A DNA stretch of 64,000 nucleotides from the NCBI GenBank assembly GCA_900468625.1, contig UBUL01000002.1, positions 61,407-125,406 of the forward strand, written 5' to 3'. A program made the translations under genes and the position numbers. A model generated the notes under the pieces. It saw nothing but the letters and a program-made list of their open reading frames with translations. It made no database searches and was not told the origin of the DNA. Below are positions 45,325 through 55,814 of this stretch, piece by piece; within the stretch, counting starts at the first letter, position 1, and every line of letters starts with the position of its first letter. Origin of the DNA: Hyphomicrobiales bacterium. GTDB lineage: Bacteria > Pseudomonadota > Alphaproteobacteria > Rhizobiales > Rhizobiaceae.

Positions 45325-45918
45325 TCAGCCGCGGCTGTAGACCCAGAGCTGGGCCGGTGGAATGTTGCGGACGATGAAATCGAAATGGCGAATATGATAG
45401 CGATCCGGCTTGGCGATGATCGGCGAAACCGGTCCATACGAGATCTGTACCACCGGACGGCCGGGCGGCATGCGATCCAGCAGGCTTTCCAGCAACGCGA
45501 CACGCGCCTTCATCGGGAAATTGAGGAGGGGAATGCCCGATACGACGGAATCGAAAACCTGCCCGCGCAGCACGCCAAGCGTCGTATCGAGATCGAAGGC
45601 ATCGCCGTTGATGAAATTGACGCCGGGGTAGCGGCGCACGAGGTGATTGTAGAAGTCGGTGGAATATTCGATGGCGACAAGATTTTGCGGCTCGACGCCG
45701 CGTGCGAGGATTGCCTTCGTGATGGCCCCCGTGCCCGGCCCGAGTTCCAATACGGGCAGGCCCGATTGCGTGTTGATGACGCTCGCCATCTTGCGGGCGG
45801 TGATCGAGGAGGTTGGAACGATCGAGCCGACGGTTTTCGGCCCTTGCATCATGCCCTTGAAGAAGCGAATCTCCTCGTCGAATTTCTTGCCCAGCCGTTC
45901 TTTGAGACGCAGCGCCAT
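45325..45918 (-). CDS. pmtA: Phospholipid (phosphatidylethanolamine) N-methyltransferase
   Basis: A 197-residue Sinorhizobium-type PmtA that methylates phosphatidylethanolamine three times to phosphatidylcholine at the inner membrane, important for symbiosis and pathogenesis in rhizobia and agrobacteria. SAM motif LELGPGTGAITKAIL starts at about residue 57; the amphipathic N-terminus KERLGKKFDEEIRFFKGMM would bind the membrane, and GSIVPTSS is a family signature. GGGGGAGAG lies before ATG 45918. It is upstream of the histidine phosphatase and pyrF on the same strand. Confidence 0.9.
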   Translation of the reverse strand: MALRLKERLGKKFDEEIRFFKGMMQGPKTVGSIVPTSSITARKMASVINTQSGLPVLELGPGTGAITKAILARGVEPQNLVAIEYSTDFYNHLVRRYPGVNFINGDAFDLDTTLGVLRGQVFDSVVSGIPLLNFPMKARVALLESLLDRMPPGRPVVQISYGPVSPIIAKPDRYHIRHFDFIVRNIPPAQLWVYSRG

Positions 45919-46028
45919 GCTCTCCCCCCACCAAATGTTACGGTCGCGACTTACTACCGTTTCTCTCAATCTTGCAATGCGATGACGCAATAAAAAGAGA
46001 AAATGTCGCAATCCACAAAGGACCAAAT

Positions 46029-46071
46029 AAAAACGCCCCTGCGTTGAACAAACGCATAAAAGGGCGTTTTT
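46029..46071 (-). terminator. Terminator downstream of dnaN
   Basis: AAAACGCCC and GGGCGTTTTT are inverted arms with an inner AACGCA/TGCGTT pairing; both strands show A/T runs flanking, so it can act bidirectionally but serves dnaN (minus) after the RIME-like element. Confidence 0.75.
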
Positions 46072-46082
46072 GTTTCGCCAGA

Positions 46083-46192
46083 GCCAGATGATTTCTGGTC
46101 CGTTCGACCTGAAATCATCTGATCCTTGAGTCGAGAAAGTGGAGTATGGTGTCGTCCGAAAAACCGCTCACACTTTTCGGCATCATGCTCTA
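46083..46192 (-). repeat. RIME-like element with two palindromes after dnaN (copy D)
   Basis: Read on the minus strand it begins TAGAGCATGATGCCGAAAAG, runs through GAGCGGTTTTTCGGACGACA, and then has a second dyad with perfect 11-base arms CAGATGATTTC and GAAATCATCTG (46085-46095 and 46111-46121). The leading TAG is the dnaN stop codon. About 110 bp with two palindromes, matching RIME1 descriptions. Confidence 0.8.
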
Positions 46193-47308
46193 AACGCGCA
46201 TCGGCATCAGCACATAAAGCGCGTCGTCGCCGGCCGTGTCGCGGATGAGCGTCGGCGAACCGGCATCGGCCAGCAGGAACACGGCAGAATCGCCTGAGAG
46301 CTGTGCGGTGATGTCGAGCAGATACTTGGCATTGAAGCCGATTTCCATCGGATCCATCTCGTAGCCGACGGCGACTTCTTCCGTTGCACTGCCCGAATCC
46401 GGGTTGTTGACCGTCAGCAGAAGCTGGCCGTCCGACAGCGCCAATTTCACGGCTCGGCCACGTTCCGACGAGATCGTCGAGACGCGGTCGACGGCCTGCG
46501 CGAAGGTCTGGCAATCGACGCGCATTTCCTTGTCGTTATTGGCCGGGATAACACGCTGATAATCCGGGAAAGTACCGTCGATCAGCTTCGAGGTCATGAC
46601 GATGGAGCCGATGGTCAGACGGATCTTGGCGTCGGAGACTTCGACAGTCACGATCGTATCCGGTGCATCCACAAGCTTCTGCAGTTCGCCGACCGTCTTG
46701 CGCGGGATGATGATGCCGGGCATGCCCTCGGAGCCCGAGGGGGCGCTGACATCGGCACGCGCCAGGCGATGGCCGTCGGTGGCGACGGCTCTCAGCTTCA
46801 GGTCGCCGCCGCTTTCGATCGTGTGGAAGAAAATGCCGTTCAGATAGTAGCGCGTCTCTTCGGTGGAGATCGCAAACTGCGTGCGGTCGATCAGCATCTT
46901 CAGATCGGCGGCTTTCAGCTTGAAGGAATGGCTGAAGCTGCCGGCAGTGAGATCCGGAAAATCCGATTCCGGCAGGCACTGCAGCGAAAATTTCGAGCGG
47001 CCCGAGGCGACCGTCATCGAGCTGCCATCGGTGTTGGTGGCAAGAAGCACCTCCGAGCCGTCTGGCAGCTTGCGCACGATGTCATAAAGCAGATGCGCGG
47101 GAACCGTGGTGGCGCCGGCCTGTTCGACATTGGCGGGCGTCGCCTCGGTGATTTCAAGATCGAGGTCTGTCGCCTTCATGTCGAGGCTGGTGCCTTCGGC
47201 CTTCAGCAGCACGTTGGACAGGATCGGGATCGTGTTGCGGCGCTCGACCACGCGATGGACGTGGTTCAGCGACTTCAGGAGGTTCGACCGCTCAATTGTT
47301 ATACGCAT
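46190..47308 (-). CDS. dnaN: DNA polymerase III subunit beta (sliding clamp)
   Basis: The 372-residue ring-forming clamp that tethers the replicative polymerase. Three similar domains follow each other; MRITIERSNLLKSLNHVHRV, TDLDLEIT and the C-terminal YVLMPMRV are characteristic. Length equals other alphaproteobacterial DnaN. The start at 47308 is standard; the frame upstream to 47575 is noncoding. Its TAG stop is the first codon of a RIME-like element. It is divergent from rsmI across 252 bp; dnaA is not in the window. Confidence 0.97.
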   Translation of the reverse strand: MRITIERSNLLKSLNHVHRVVERRNTIPILSNVLLKAEGTSLDMKATDLDLEITEATPANVEQAGATTVPAHLLYDIVRKLPDGSEVLLATNTDGSSMTVASGRSKFSLQCLPESDFPDLTAGSFSHSFKLKAADLKMLIDRTQFAISTEETRYYLNGIFFHTIESGGDLKLRAVATDGHRLARADVSAPSGSEGMPGIIIPRKTVGELQKLVDAPDTIVTVEVSDAKIRLTIGSIVMTSKLIDGTFPDYQRVIPANNDKEMRVDCQTFAQAVDRVSTISSERGRAVKLALSDGQLLLTVNNPDSGSATEEVAVGYEMDPMEIGFNAKYLLDITAQLSGDSAVFLLADAGSPTLIRDTAGDDALYVLMPMRV

Positions 47309-47560
47309 GGATGCTACCGCTTTCGACCGTGACTTGCCGGGCGGCCCGAGGCGCCCGAGCGACATGTTTTCGGACGAGGCCCGAAAGATTGGACAGGCAA
47401 CTTGGCAGACTTCTCCATCCGAATGCAAGAGGCATGGGCGATTTGCCGGGCGGCAATTCGACATTTCGTCGACAATGCTCCACAGGAATTGCGCCGCTCT
47501 TGCCGTCGGCACGCGCCTCGCCCATAAAGGCCGGGAATACGAAGTGAAGTCAGGACCGGC

Positions 47561-48469
47561 ATGAACGAAGAGCAATCAGGCGGCGGAACGCGCAGTTTCC
47601 GCCTGCACAACAACCAGATTCCGGCCCGTCCCCTCGAACCGGCGCTCTATCTCGTCGCGACACCGATCGGCAACCTCGGCGATATCACGCTGAGGGCGTT
47701 GGAAACGCTGGCCGGCGCAGACGTTCTGGCCTGCGAGGACACGCGTGTTACCCGCGTCCTGCTCGACCGCTACGGCATCCAGAACAAGCCCTATGCCTAT
47801 CACGAGCACAATGCCGATGAGGCAGGCCCGCGGCTGCTGCAGGCGCTGGAGGCCGGCCGTTCCGTCGCACTGGTGTCGGATGCAGGCACGCCGCTCGTCT
47901 CCGATCCGGGCTACCGGCTGGCAACGCAGGCGATCGAGGCTGGCTGCAAGGTTGTTCCCATTCCCGGTGCTTCGGCGCCGCTGGCGGCCCTCGTCGGCTC
48001 CGGCCTGCCGAACGATGCTTTCTTCTTTGCCGGTTTTCTGCCGGCAAAGGACAAGGGCCGGCGCGATCGGCTGGCGGAACTTGCGGGCGTTCCCGCAACC
48101 CTCATCTTCTTTGAATCGCCGCATCGCATCGCCGCCACGCTTGCCGCCGCCGCCGATGTGCTCGGCGGCGAGCGCAGGGGCGCGGTCTGCCGCGAACTGA
48201 CGAAGACCTTCGAGGAATTCCGCCGCGGGTCGCTGTCCGAACTCGCCGCGTTCTATGACGCCGTCGAGAATGTGAAGGGCGAGATCGTCTGGCTCGTCGG
48301 CCCGCCGGCGGAACGCGTTGCGGCGGAGGCCGATGTCGAGGCCATTCTGGCCGATCTTGCCGGAACGATGCCGACAGCCAAGGCGGCAACGGAGGCCGCG
48401 CATCTTACCGGTCTGCCGCGAAAGGAGCTTTACCAGCGCCTGCTCGACATGAAGGAGCGTCATGAGTGA
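47561..48469 (+). CDS. rsmI: 16S rRNA (cytidine(1402)-2'-O)-methyltransferase
   Basis: A 302-residue tetrapyrrole-methylase-fold enzyme that, with RsmH, modifies C1402 in the ribosomal P site. LYLVATPIGNLGDITLRALE is the RsmI signature, followed by DVLACEDTR, SDAGTPLVSDPGYRL and FFESPHRI. The gene overlaps yraN by eight bases, the conserved RsmI-YraN pairing. Confidence 0.95.
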   Translation: MNEEQSGGGTRSFRLHNNQIPARPLEPALYLVATPIGNLGDITLRALETLAGADVLACEDTRVTRVLLDRYGIQNKPYAYHEHNADEAGPRLLQALEAGRSVALVSDAGTPLVSDPGYRLATQAIEAGCKVVPIPGASAPLAALVGSGLPNDAFFFAGFLPAKDKGRRDRLAELAGVPATLIFFESPHRIAATLAAAADVLGGERRGAVCRELTKTFEEFRRGSLSELAAFYDAVENVKGEIVWLVGPPAERVAAEADVEAILADLAGTMPTAKAATEAAHLTGLPRKELYQRLLDMKERHE

Positions 48470-48830
48470 GACAGGCGAACGGCTGAAACGGCAAAAGGCC
48501 TGGCGGCGTGGTCACATTGCCGAATATCTTGCCGCCGTCTTTCTTATGCTCAAGGGCTATCGGATCGTGGCGATCCGCCATCGCACCAGGCTCGGCGAAA
48601 TCGATATCATTGCGCGCAAGGGCGATCTCGCCGTCTTCGCCGAGGTCAAATCGAGACGCGATGAGCAGGAGGCGATCGATGCCGTTTCCTTCTCTTCACA
48701 GAGACGCATCCGTGCGGCCAGCGACCTTTGGCTCGCCCGGCAGCCGGATTTTGCCCGCCTGTCGCAGCGCTATGATATCGTCGCCATATTGCCCGGCCGA
48801 TGGCCGCGGCATTTTCCGGACGCCTTTTGA
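48462..48830 (+). CDS. yraN: YraN/UPF0102 nuclease-fold protein
   Basis: A 122-residue restriction-endonuclease-fold protein; GEIDIIARKGDLAVFAEVKS (46-65) contains the D-x-E-x-K-like PD-(D/E)XK core. Members are implicated in DNA processing or natural competence, with weak experimental support. It overlaps rsmI by eight bases. In many alphaproteobacteria gshB follows directly; here two other genes intervene. Confidence 0.93.
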   Translation: MSETGERLKRQKAWRRGHIAEYLAAVFLMLKGYRIVAIRHRTRLGEIDIIARKGDLAVFAEVKSRRDEQEAIDAVSFSSQRRIRAASDLWLARQPDFARLSQRYDIVAILPGRWPRHFPDAF

Positions 48831-48930
48831 GCGCGGCGTTACAGCAACGTCACAAAATCAGCCTATTGCCGGGCCGATAAGCGCTTGCGACTTCCGCCGC
48901 GCTCGCAATCCTATTTCGACAGGTCTCAAT

Positions 48931-49926
48931 ATGATCCGCAACACCGTTTCCGCTTTCGCCGTTCCCTCGCAGGAGGAGCGCAACAGCTTTGCTGCGCTTG
49001 AAAAGACCCCTGCGGTTCATGCCGGGAAGCTTTCGTCGCTCCCCTGTCTGAATGCGGTGCGCGTCGGCGGGACGGGTGCCAAGATCGAGGCCCTGTCCTT
49101 CCCGTTCACGGCTGCCGCCTGGAATCTCGAGCGCTGCCTGTTTCCGGAGGAAAGTGCTGCCAAGCTTCGGGGAACTGGAGCGTCGCTCATCCTGTTGTCC
49201 GAGATGGACCAGGGCATGGCCCGGACCAAGCAACGCGATCCGACCGCCGTCATCGCCGACGAACTCGGCATGAACCATGCCTATGGCGTCGAGTTTCTCG
49301 AACTCAGCCTCGGTTCGGAAATCGAGCGTTCCTACTGCCGCGACGATTTCAACGAGAAGGGCTTTCACGGCAATGCGCTGATGGCCTCCGTCGCCCTGAA
49401 GGATGCTTTCATGATCCGTCTACCGGGCGAGGCCGTATGGTTCAACGACAGCAACGAGCAGCCGCGCATCGGCGATCGCTGTGCCGTCGGCGCTGTCGTT
49501 AAGACCGCAGCCGGCCCTATGGTCGCCGTTTCAGTTCATCTTGAAAGTGTCGCGACCGCTGCCTATCGCGAGCGGCAGATGGCGGCGTTGATCGACGAGG
49601 TTGAAGGTTTCGCACCCGGCCTCCCGATCCTGATCGGCGGCGATCTCAACACCGGCAATCACACCGGCGGCGATTACTCGACCGATACCTTGTTCGCCAT
49701 GGCCGAAGGCCGCGGCTTCGAATGCCACGGCGGCCCGCTGGATCAGACGAGCACGCGCCCGAGCCTGATCACGCGCTTTCCCGATCGCACCATGAAGCTC
49801 GACTGGTTCCTCACCCGTGGTTTGAAGATCGGCGAAAGCCACCTCGTTTCCTCTCTGAACGAAGAGGGCAAGCCGCTCTCCGATCACGACATGATCCTCT
49901 GCACAATCGAAGGTTTTTCCGTCTGA
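48931..49926 (+). CDS. Endonuclease/exonuclease/phosphatase-family protein
   Basis: A 331-residue member of the EEP superfamily. WNLERC (64-69) supplies the N/E pair for metal binding, GGDLNTGN the D-x-N motif and SDHDMIL the terminal catalytic DH. The substrate could be DNA, phosphoinositide-like lipids or a sugar phosphate. The start at 48931 is preferred because upstream codons overlap yraN in another frame. No signal peptide. It sits between yraN and a cupin gene. Confidence 0.8.
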   Translation: MIRNTVSAFAVPSQEERNSFAALEKTPAVHAGKLSSLPCLNAVRVGGTGAKIEALSFPFTAAAWNLERCLFPEESAAKLRGTGASLILLSEMDQGMARTKQRDPTAVIADELGMNHAYGVEFLELSLGSEIERSYCRDDFNEKGFHGNALMASVALKDAFMIRLPGEAVWFNDSNEQPRIGDRCAVGAVVKTAAGPMVAVSVHLESVATAAYRERQMAALIDEVEGFAPGLPILIGGDLNTGNHTGGDYSTDTLFAMAEGRGFECHGGPLDQTSTRPSLITRFPDRTMKLDWFLTRGLKIGESHLVSSLNEEGKPLSDHDMILCTIEGFSV

Positions 49927-50023
49927 TCGCTACAATCGTTAAAATGCGCTGGGTTTGATGAACCCTGCCGTTACCCCTTCCATGCGATGGATCTTAGATA
50001 CGCATGGAATTTTGGGGGATTGC

Positions 50024-50527
50024 ATGGTTCTGAAAATGATATTGGCGAGCATGGCGGCCTTTGCCGCGCGTGCCGCGCCGGACGTCGTCACAATGCCGCG
50101 GTCGAAAAGCTTCATCGCCGGCGCCAGCGGCGAAATGGAAATGAAACCGTCGCCGATCGAGCCGTCCTGGATCCTGGCGGGCAATCCCGTTGCCCGCATC
50201 GCCGAGCATTCGCGCGGGCAGGACGATGCCGCGTTGACGGCGCTGTGGGATTGTACGGCAGGCGAATTTCGCTGGTATTTCGGCTGGGACGAAACAGTGA
50301 TGATCCTTGAAGGCGAAGTGCATATCACCACGGAAGACGGTGTCGAGCGCACGCTGAGCGCCGGCGATGTCGCCTATTTCGCCGGCGGCACTTGGGCGAC
50401 ATGGCGCATCGACAGCTATCTGCGCAAGGTCGCCTTCTTACGCAAGCCGTTCCCGAAGCCATTGAGCATGGCCTATCGCCTGCGCAACTTCGTCCGGCAG
50501 GGCGGCGCACAGGGACTGGCCGCCTAA
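50024..50527 (+). CDS. Cupin-domain protein
   Basis: A 167-residue protein with a C-terminal cupin of the DUF861/EutQ-like type: [20 protein letters not shown] and [18 protein letters not shown] provide the two conserved cupin motifs, though the usual metal-binding histidines are not all present. A hydrophobic start at about residues 1-20 might be a short leader. GGGGGAT precedes ATG 50024. Function unknown. Confidence 0.75.
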   Translation: MVLKMILASMAAFAARAAPDVVTMPRSKSFIAGASGEMEMKPSPIEPSWILAGNPVARIAEHSRGQDDAALTALWDCTAGEFRWYFGWDETVMILEGEVHITTEDGVERTLSAGDVAYFAGGTWATWRIDSYLRKVAFLRKPFPKPLSMAYRLRNFVRQGGAQGLAA

Positions 50528-50651
50528 GCGCGGCCGGCCCTGGCAAAAGACGTTCCGCACGAAGGCATACCTGACGGAAGTCCTTGAATGGCCGTTGCGT
50601 TTGGAGGCGGGCCGACCTACATCTGTCCGCAAATTCGAGCGAGGGCTGACT

Positions 50652-51599
50652 ATGGCTGGTATCAAGAATGTTGCGGTCCAGATGGACCATGTCCGGAGCA
50701 TCAATATTGCGGGCGACTCGACCTTCGCCATGAGCCTCGAAGCCCAGAACCGCGGCTACAAGCTCTTCCACTACACGCCCGAGCGGCTGAGCATGCGAGA
50801 CGGCAAGATCTATGCATCCGTCGAGCCGATGATCCTGCGCGACGTCAAGGGCGATCACTTCGAGCTCGGCGAGCCGGAGCGCGTCGATCTCTCGACCATG
50901 GATGTCGTCCTGCTTCGGCAGGACCCGCCCTTCGACATGGCCTATATCACCTCGACGCATCTGCTGGAGCGCATCCACCCGAAGACGCTCGTCGTCAACG
51001 ACCCGGCCTGGGTGCGCAACTCGCCCGAAAAAATCTTCGTTACCGAATTCGCCGATCTGATGCCGGAGACGCTCATTACGCGCGATGCCGGCGAAATCCG
51101 CCGCTTCCGCGAGGAGATGGGCGACATCATCCTGAAGCCGCTTTACGGAAATGGCGGCGCCGGCGTCTTCCACTCGACGCGCGACGACCGCAATCTCTCG
51201 TCCCTGCTCGAAATGTTCGGCCAGCTCTTCCGTGAGCCCTTCATCGCCCAGCAATATCTGCCTGATGTCCGCAAGGGAGACAAGCGCATCATTCTCGTCG
51301 ATGGCGAGGCTGTCGGCGCGATCAACCGTGTGCCGGCCGAGCATGATGCCCGCTCCAACATGCATGTCGGCGGCCGCGCCGAGGCGACCGAGCTGACGGC
51401 GCGCGAGAAGGAAATCTGCGCCCGCATCGGACCGGCGCTGAGAGAGCGCGGCTTCCTGCTCGTCGGCATTGACGTTATCGGAGATTACATGACCGAGATC
51501 AATGTGACGTCGCCAACGGGTCTTCGCGAAGTGAAGCGCTTCGGCGGCGCCGATATTGCCAGTCTGCTGTGGGACGCGATCGAATCCAAGCGGGCCTGA
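50652..51599 (+). CDS. gshB: Glutathione synthetase
   Basis: A 315-residue ATP-grasp ligase joining gamma-glutamylcysteine and glycine. The N-terminal domain [20 protein letters not shown], phosphate loop [11 protein letters not shown], and the metal-binding region [10 protein letters not shown] near the C-terminus match bacterial GshB. Length is standard. The ATG at 50652 is used; upstream frame to 50595 lacks family support. An SOS-type box and comM follow. Confidence 0.95.
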   Translation: MAGIKNVAVQMDHVRSINIAGDSTFAMSLEAQNRGYKLFHYTPERLSMRDGKIYASVEPMILRDVKGDHFELGEPERVDLSTMDVVLLRQDPPFDMAYITSTHLLERIHPKTLVVNDPAWVRNSPEKIFVTEFADLMPETLITRDAGEIRRFREEMGDIILKPLYGNGGAGVFHSTRDDRNLSSLLEMFGQLFREPFIAQQYLPDVRKGDKRIILVDGEAVGAINRVPAEHDARSNMHVGGRAEATELTAREKEICARIGPALRERGFLLVGIDVIGDYMTEINVTSPTGLREVKRFGGADIASLLWDAIESKRA

Positions 51600-51685
51600 T
51601 CGGCACCTCCCTTCCACATTTTCCAGCTGAATAGTCGCATTCCCCCAGGGACGTAGACGCTTCGGCGTGCCAAAGTGGAGTTTTT

Positions 51686-51700
51686 GTTCGTTTATTGTTC
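51686..51700 (+). promoter_or_regulatory. LexA (SOS) box before comM
   Basis: GTTC-GTTTATT-GTTC is an exact GTTC-N7-GTTC, the alphaproteobacterial LexA site. It lies 94 bases before the comM ATG in the 194-bp gap after gshB. comM is a recognised member of the alphaproteobacterial LexA regulon, so SOS induction of this gene is well supported. Confidence 0.8.
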
Positions 51701-51793
51701 TTGTTCCATTCCTTATCTTGTGCCAGATTGCAACTCGAAGTTTGTCGATCGGAGTAAGTAACGGCAAACGGGTTGGGCGACAGGGGGCAGGGA

Positions 51794-53326
51794 ATGGTAG
51801 CGCGTGTCAGTACGGTCGCGTTTCAGGGCATTGAAGGCGTACCCGTCGAGGTGCAGGTGATGATCGCGCCCGGCAAGGTGCTGATGCACATCGTTGGCCT
51901 GCCCGATAAAGCCGTGGCAGAAAGCTGGGAGCGGGTGCAGGCGGCATTGCACGCATCCGGCCTCGCGCTGCCGCCGAAAAAGGTCACGGTCAATCTCGCG
52001 CCGGCGGACTTGCCGAAGGAGGGCAGCCACTTCGACCTTGCCATCGCGCTCGGTCTGATGGCGGCGCTTGGCGCGATCCCCGCCGATGCCCTGTCGTCCT
52101 ACACGGTCATCGGCGAACTCAATCTCGATGGCACCATCGCGCCCGTTGCCGGCGCGCTTCCCGCGGCGATCGCCGCCAATGCCATGGGCAAAGGACTGAT
52201 ATGCCCGGCCGAAAGCGGCCCGGAAGCCGCCTGGGCCGGCAAGGAGATCGATATTCTGGCGCCGCGCAGTCTGATTGCGCTCGCCAACCATTTCCGCGGC
52301 ACGCAGGTTCTATCGCGGCCAGAACCCTCCATTCGTGCCAGTGCCGCCAATCTGCCCGACCTTGCCGATATCAAGGGCCAGGAAAGCGCCAAACGCGCCT
52401 TGGAAGTGGCGGCGGCCGGCGGGCACAATCTGCTTTTTGTCGGGCCGCCCGGTTCCGGCAAGTCGATGCTCGCCTCACGCCTGCCGTCCATCCTGCCGCC
52501 CTTGTCGACAAACGAGCTGCTGGAGGTGTCGATGATCCATTCGATCGCCGGCCAGCTTTCCGGCGGCAAGCTCTCGGATCGGCGGCCCTATCGCGCGCCT
52601 CATCACTCCGCCACCATGGCGGCGCTCGTCGGCGGCGGTATTCGCGCCCGGCCGGGCGAGGTCTCGCTCGCCCATCACGGCATTCTTTTCCTCGATGAGT
52701 TGCCGGAGTTTTCGCCGCAGGCGCTCGATGCGCTGCGCCAGCCGCTTGAAACCGGCGAATGCGTCATTGCGAGAGCAAACCACCGCGTCTCCTATCCGGC
52801 CGGCATCCAGCTCGTCGCGGCAATGAACCCGTGCCGCTGCGGCATGGCTGGCGAGCCGGGCCATACCTGCGCCCGCGGGCCACGTTGCGCTTCCGATTAT
52901 CAAGGCCGGATTTCCGGTCCTCTGCTCGATCGCATCGACATCCGCATCGACGTGCCTGCGGTCTCGGCCGCCGATCTCATCCGGCCGACGGTGGCCGAAA
53001 AGAGCGCCGATGTCGCGCTGCGCGTCGCCCGTGCCCGTGAACGGCAAAGGGAGCGTTTCGAACGGGCCGGCATGAAGGATGTCAGCACCAATGCCCGCTG
53101 CTCCACCGCGATGATCGAAACCCTCGCCGAGCCCGATGCTGCCGGCCTGCAATTGCTGCGGGATGCGGCCGAAAAGATGAAATTCTCGGCCCGCGGCTAT
53201 CATCGCATTCTCAAAGTTGCACGCACCCTTGCCGATCTGGACGATAAACCGACCGTCGGACGCATCCATCTCGCGGAAGCCATCTCCTACCGCATTGCCG
53301 GCGAACGGCTGACTGCGGCGGCATGA
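51794..53326 (+). CDS. comM: YifB/ComM-family AAA+ ATPase
   Basis: A 510-residue Mg-chelatase-like AAA+ protein; ComM is a hexameric helicase promoting branch migration during natural transformation. An N-terminal Lon-like fold (residues 1-170; VGLPDKAVAES) precedes the AAA+ core with Walker A GPPGSGKS (217-224), Walker B ILFLDEL, and a cysteine cluster NPCRCGMAGEPGHTC. TTG at 51773 is rejected in favour of ATG 51794. Preceded by a LexA box; followed by a terminator. Confidence 0.95.
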   Translation: MVARVSTVAFQGIEGVPVEVQVMIAPGKVLMHIVGLPDKAVAESWERVQAALHASGLALPPKKVTVNLAPADLPKEGSHFDLAIALGLMAALGAIPADALSSYTVIGELNLDGTIAPVAGALPAAIAANAMGKGLICPAESGPEAAWAGKEIDILAPRSLIALANHFRGTQVLSRPEPSIRASAANLPDLADIKGQESAKRALEVAAAGGHNLLFVGPPGSGKSMLASRLPSILPPLSTNELLEVSMIHSIAGQLSGGKLSDRRPYRAPHHSATMAALVGGGIRARPGEVSLAHHGILFLDELPEFSPQALDALRQPLETGECVIARANHRVSYPAGIQLVAAMNPCRCGMAGEPGHTCARGPRCASDYQGRISGPLLDRIDIRIDVPAVSAADLIRPTVAEKSADVALRVARARERQRERFERAGMKDVSTNARCSTAMIETLAEPDAAGLQLLRDAAEKMKFSARGYHRILKVARTLADLDDKPTVGRIHLAEAISYRIAGERLTAAA

Positions 53327-53336
53327 GCTTGAAGCA

Positions 53337-53365
53337 CGTCGCGCAAAAACGCGACGCGATTTTTT
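53337..53365 (+). terminator. Rho-independent terminator after comM
   Basis: CGTCGCG and CGCGACG enclose a six-base loop, followed after CGA by a run of six T, eleven bases after the comM stop and before the convergent cysK. Confidence 0.85.
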
Positions 53366-53378
53366 CTGGTAGGCAGCT

Positions 53379-54347
<969 letters not shown>

Positions 54348-54483
54348 GGGTAGCTCTCCCTATATTGGAATTATGCAACGACAATAGGAGCAAACGCCCG
54401 CGGAAACCAGAGTACGCACACGCCACTCGCGCGAGGCGCGTGAGAAAAGAATCTCCTACAAGCCTTCTTTGAGGATGTTTTTT

Positions 54484-55101
54484 TCAGGCAGCACGCGCTG
54501 CAATGAAGGCGGCCGTGGCGGCGAGGATGCTGGCGGCGGCCCGGTTCAGAACCTGCAGCGCCCGCGGCTTCTTGAGAAGGGTTCGCGCGCGCGAGGCAAG
54601 CAGCATATAGGGCACGAGAACGATCAGAAGAATGGTGAAAGTCGCCGCCACAAGGATCGCATATTCGCGCAGGCCGATACTGCCGATATCGATCAATGTC
54701 GGCACCAGCGCGACATAGAAGAGCATGGTCTTGGGGTTGCCGAGCGTGACAAGCAGTCCGGAGAGGAAGGACATGCCGGCGCTGCTGGATTTTTTGGCCG
54801 CGATATCGGCGGCGAGCAGGCCGGCGGTCCAGAGCTTCCAGGCGATATAGCCGAGATAGAGCGCGCCGGCGATCTTGATGACGACGAAGACCTCGGTAAA
54901 GGCCTGCGCCACGAAGGCGAGGCCGAGAATGACCGCCGTCAGATAGATCGTATCGCCGAGCACAAGGCCAAGGCCCATGAAGAAGGTCTCGCGAAAACCG
55001 GAGCCGAGTGCGCGCGCCACGATCGCCGTGATGCCCGGGCCGGGAATGGCGGCGGCAATGAAAAGCGCGCCGCAATAGGCAAGCAAAGCCGCGAGCGTCA
55101 T
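54484..55101 (-). CDS. LysE/RhtB-family amino-acid exporter
   Basis: A 205-residue membrane protein with about six helices and the family signature AAIPGPGITAIVARAL (about residues 17-32); GNPKTMLFYVALVP is the second conserved loop. AGGAGGAAG precedes ATG 55101. Exports amino acids or homoserine lactones; substrate unknown. Divergent from a cysteine hydrolase gene. Confidence 0.9.
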   Translation of the reverse strand: MTLAALLAYCGALFIAAAIPGPGITAIVARALGSGFRETFFMGLGLVLGDTIYLTAVILGLAFVAQAFTEVFVVIKIAGALYLGYIAWKLWTAGLLAADIAAKKSSSAGMSFLSGLLVTLGNPKTMLFYVALVPTLIDIGSIGLREYAILVAATFTILLIVLVPYMLLASRARTLLKKPRALQVLNRAAASILAATAAFIAARAA

Positions 55102-55232
55102 GAAGATCTTCCTCCTGAGATGGTATTCGGCTCTATCGCACCACTTCTGCGTTTTCAAGCGATTGCGCCGGCGCTGCGAACATAATACCAAGGCATTAAT
55201 GGCACGTCGAAACTGCTTTGCCCAAGGATATC

Positions 55233-55790
55233 ATGTCTCTCGCATTGCTCCTGATCGATCTTCAGAATTCCATCCTGACCGGCCTTGGCGCGCCGAATCG
55301 TCAGCCGGCTATCGATGCCGCGCTGGAAACGGTCGTCGCCAAGCTCGCGGCATTGAAACATAGCGCCCGCGCTGCCGGCGTTCCGGCTTTCATCGTCCAG
55401 CATGACGGCGCTCCGGGACATCGCCTGGTCAAGCGCAGTGAAGGCTGGCAGCTGCGCCGTGAAATCGCACCGGAGGCAGGCGATGTCGTGGTGCACAAGA
55501 CGAGCTGCGATTCCTTCTTCGAGACGGATCTGGAGGCGCGGCTGAGGGCGCGGGGCGTTACCCATATCATTGTCGGCGGCTGCATGACGCAGTTTTGCGT
55601 GGATACGACTGTGCGGCGTGCCGTTTCGCTCGGTTTCGACGTGACGCTGATTTCCGACGGGCACACCACTGCCGATATGGGCAAACTGAGCTTTGAAGAC
55701 ATTGTCACCCATCACAATATGCTGCTTGACGGTTTCGATGCCGGACCGCATGAAATCAAACTGGTCCCATCCACGGAAACTTCCTTCTGA
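55233..55790 (+). CDS. Cysteine hydrolase, isochorismatase family
   Basis: A 185-residue isochorismatase-fold hydrolase with the D-K-C triad: D in LLIDLQNS (residue 9), K in VVHKTSCDSF, C in VGGCMTQFCVDTT. Family members act on isochorismate, nicotinamide or other amides. AAGGAT is spaced for ATG 55233. It is followed after 24 bases by a second LysE exporter, suggesting a functional unit for amide or amino-acid release. Confidence 0.88.
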   Translation: MSLALLLIDLQNSILTGLGAPNRQPAIDAALETVVAKLAALKHSARAAGVPAFIVQHDGAPGHRLVKRSEGWQLRREIAPEAGDVVVHKTSCDSFFETDLEARLRARGVTHIIVGGCMTQFCVDTTVRRAVSLGFDVTLISDGHTTADMGKLSFEDIVTHHNMLLDGFDAGPHEIKLVPSTETSF

Positions 55791-55814
55791 AGCCCTTTCC
55801 CCGCCGGAGGCTCT

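Noticed and set aside
45305..45934. N-terminal extension of the histidine phosphatase frame
   Set aside because: Overlaps pmtA in another frame; ATG at 45304 starts the recognised fold.
50325..51767. 480-codon minus frame opposite gshB
   Set aside because: Antisense shadow; gshB motifs are complete on the plus strand.
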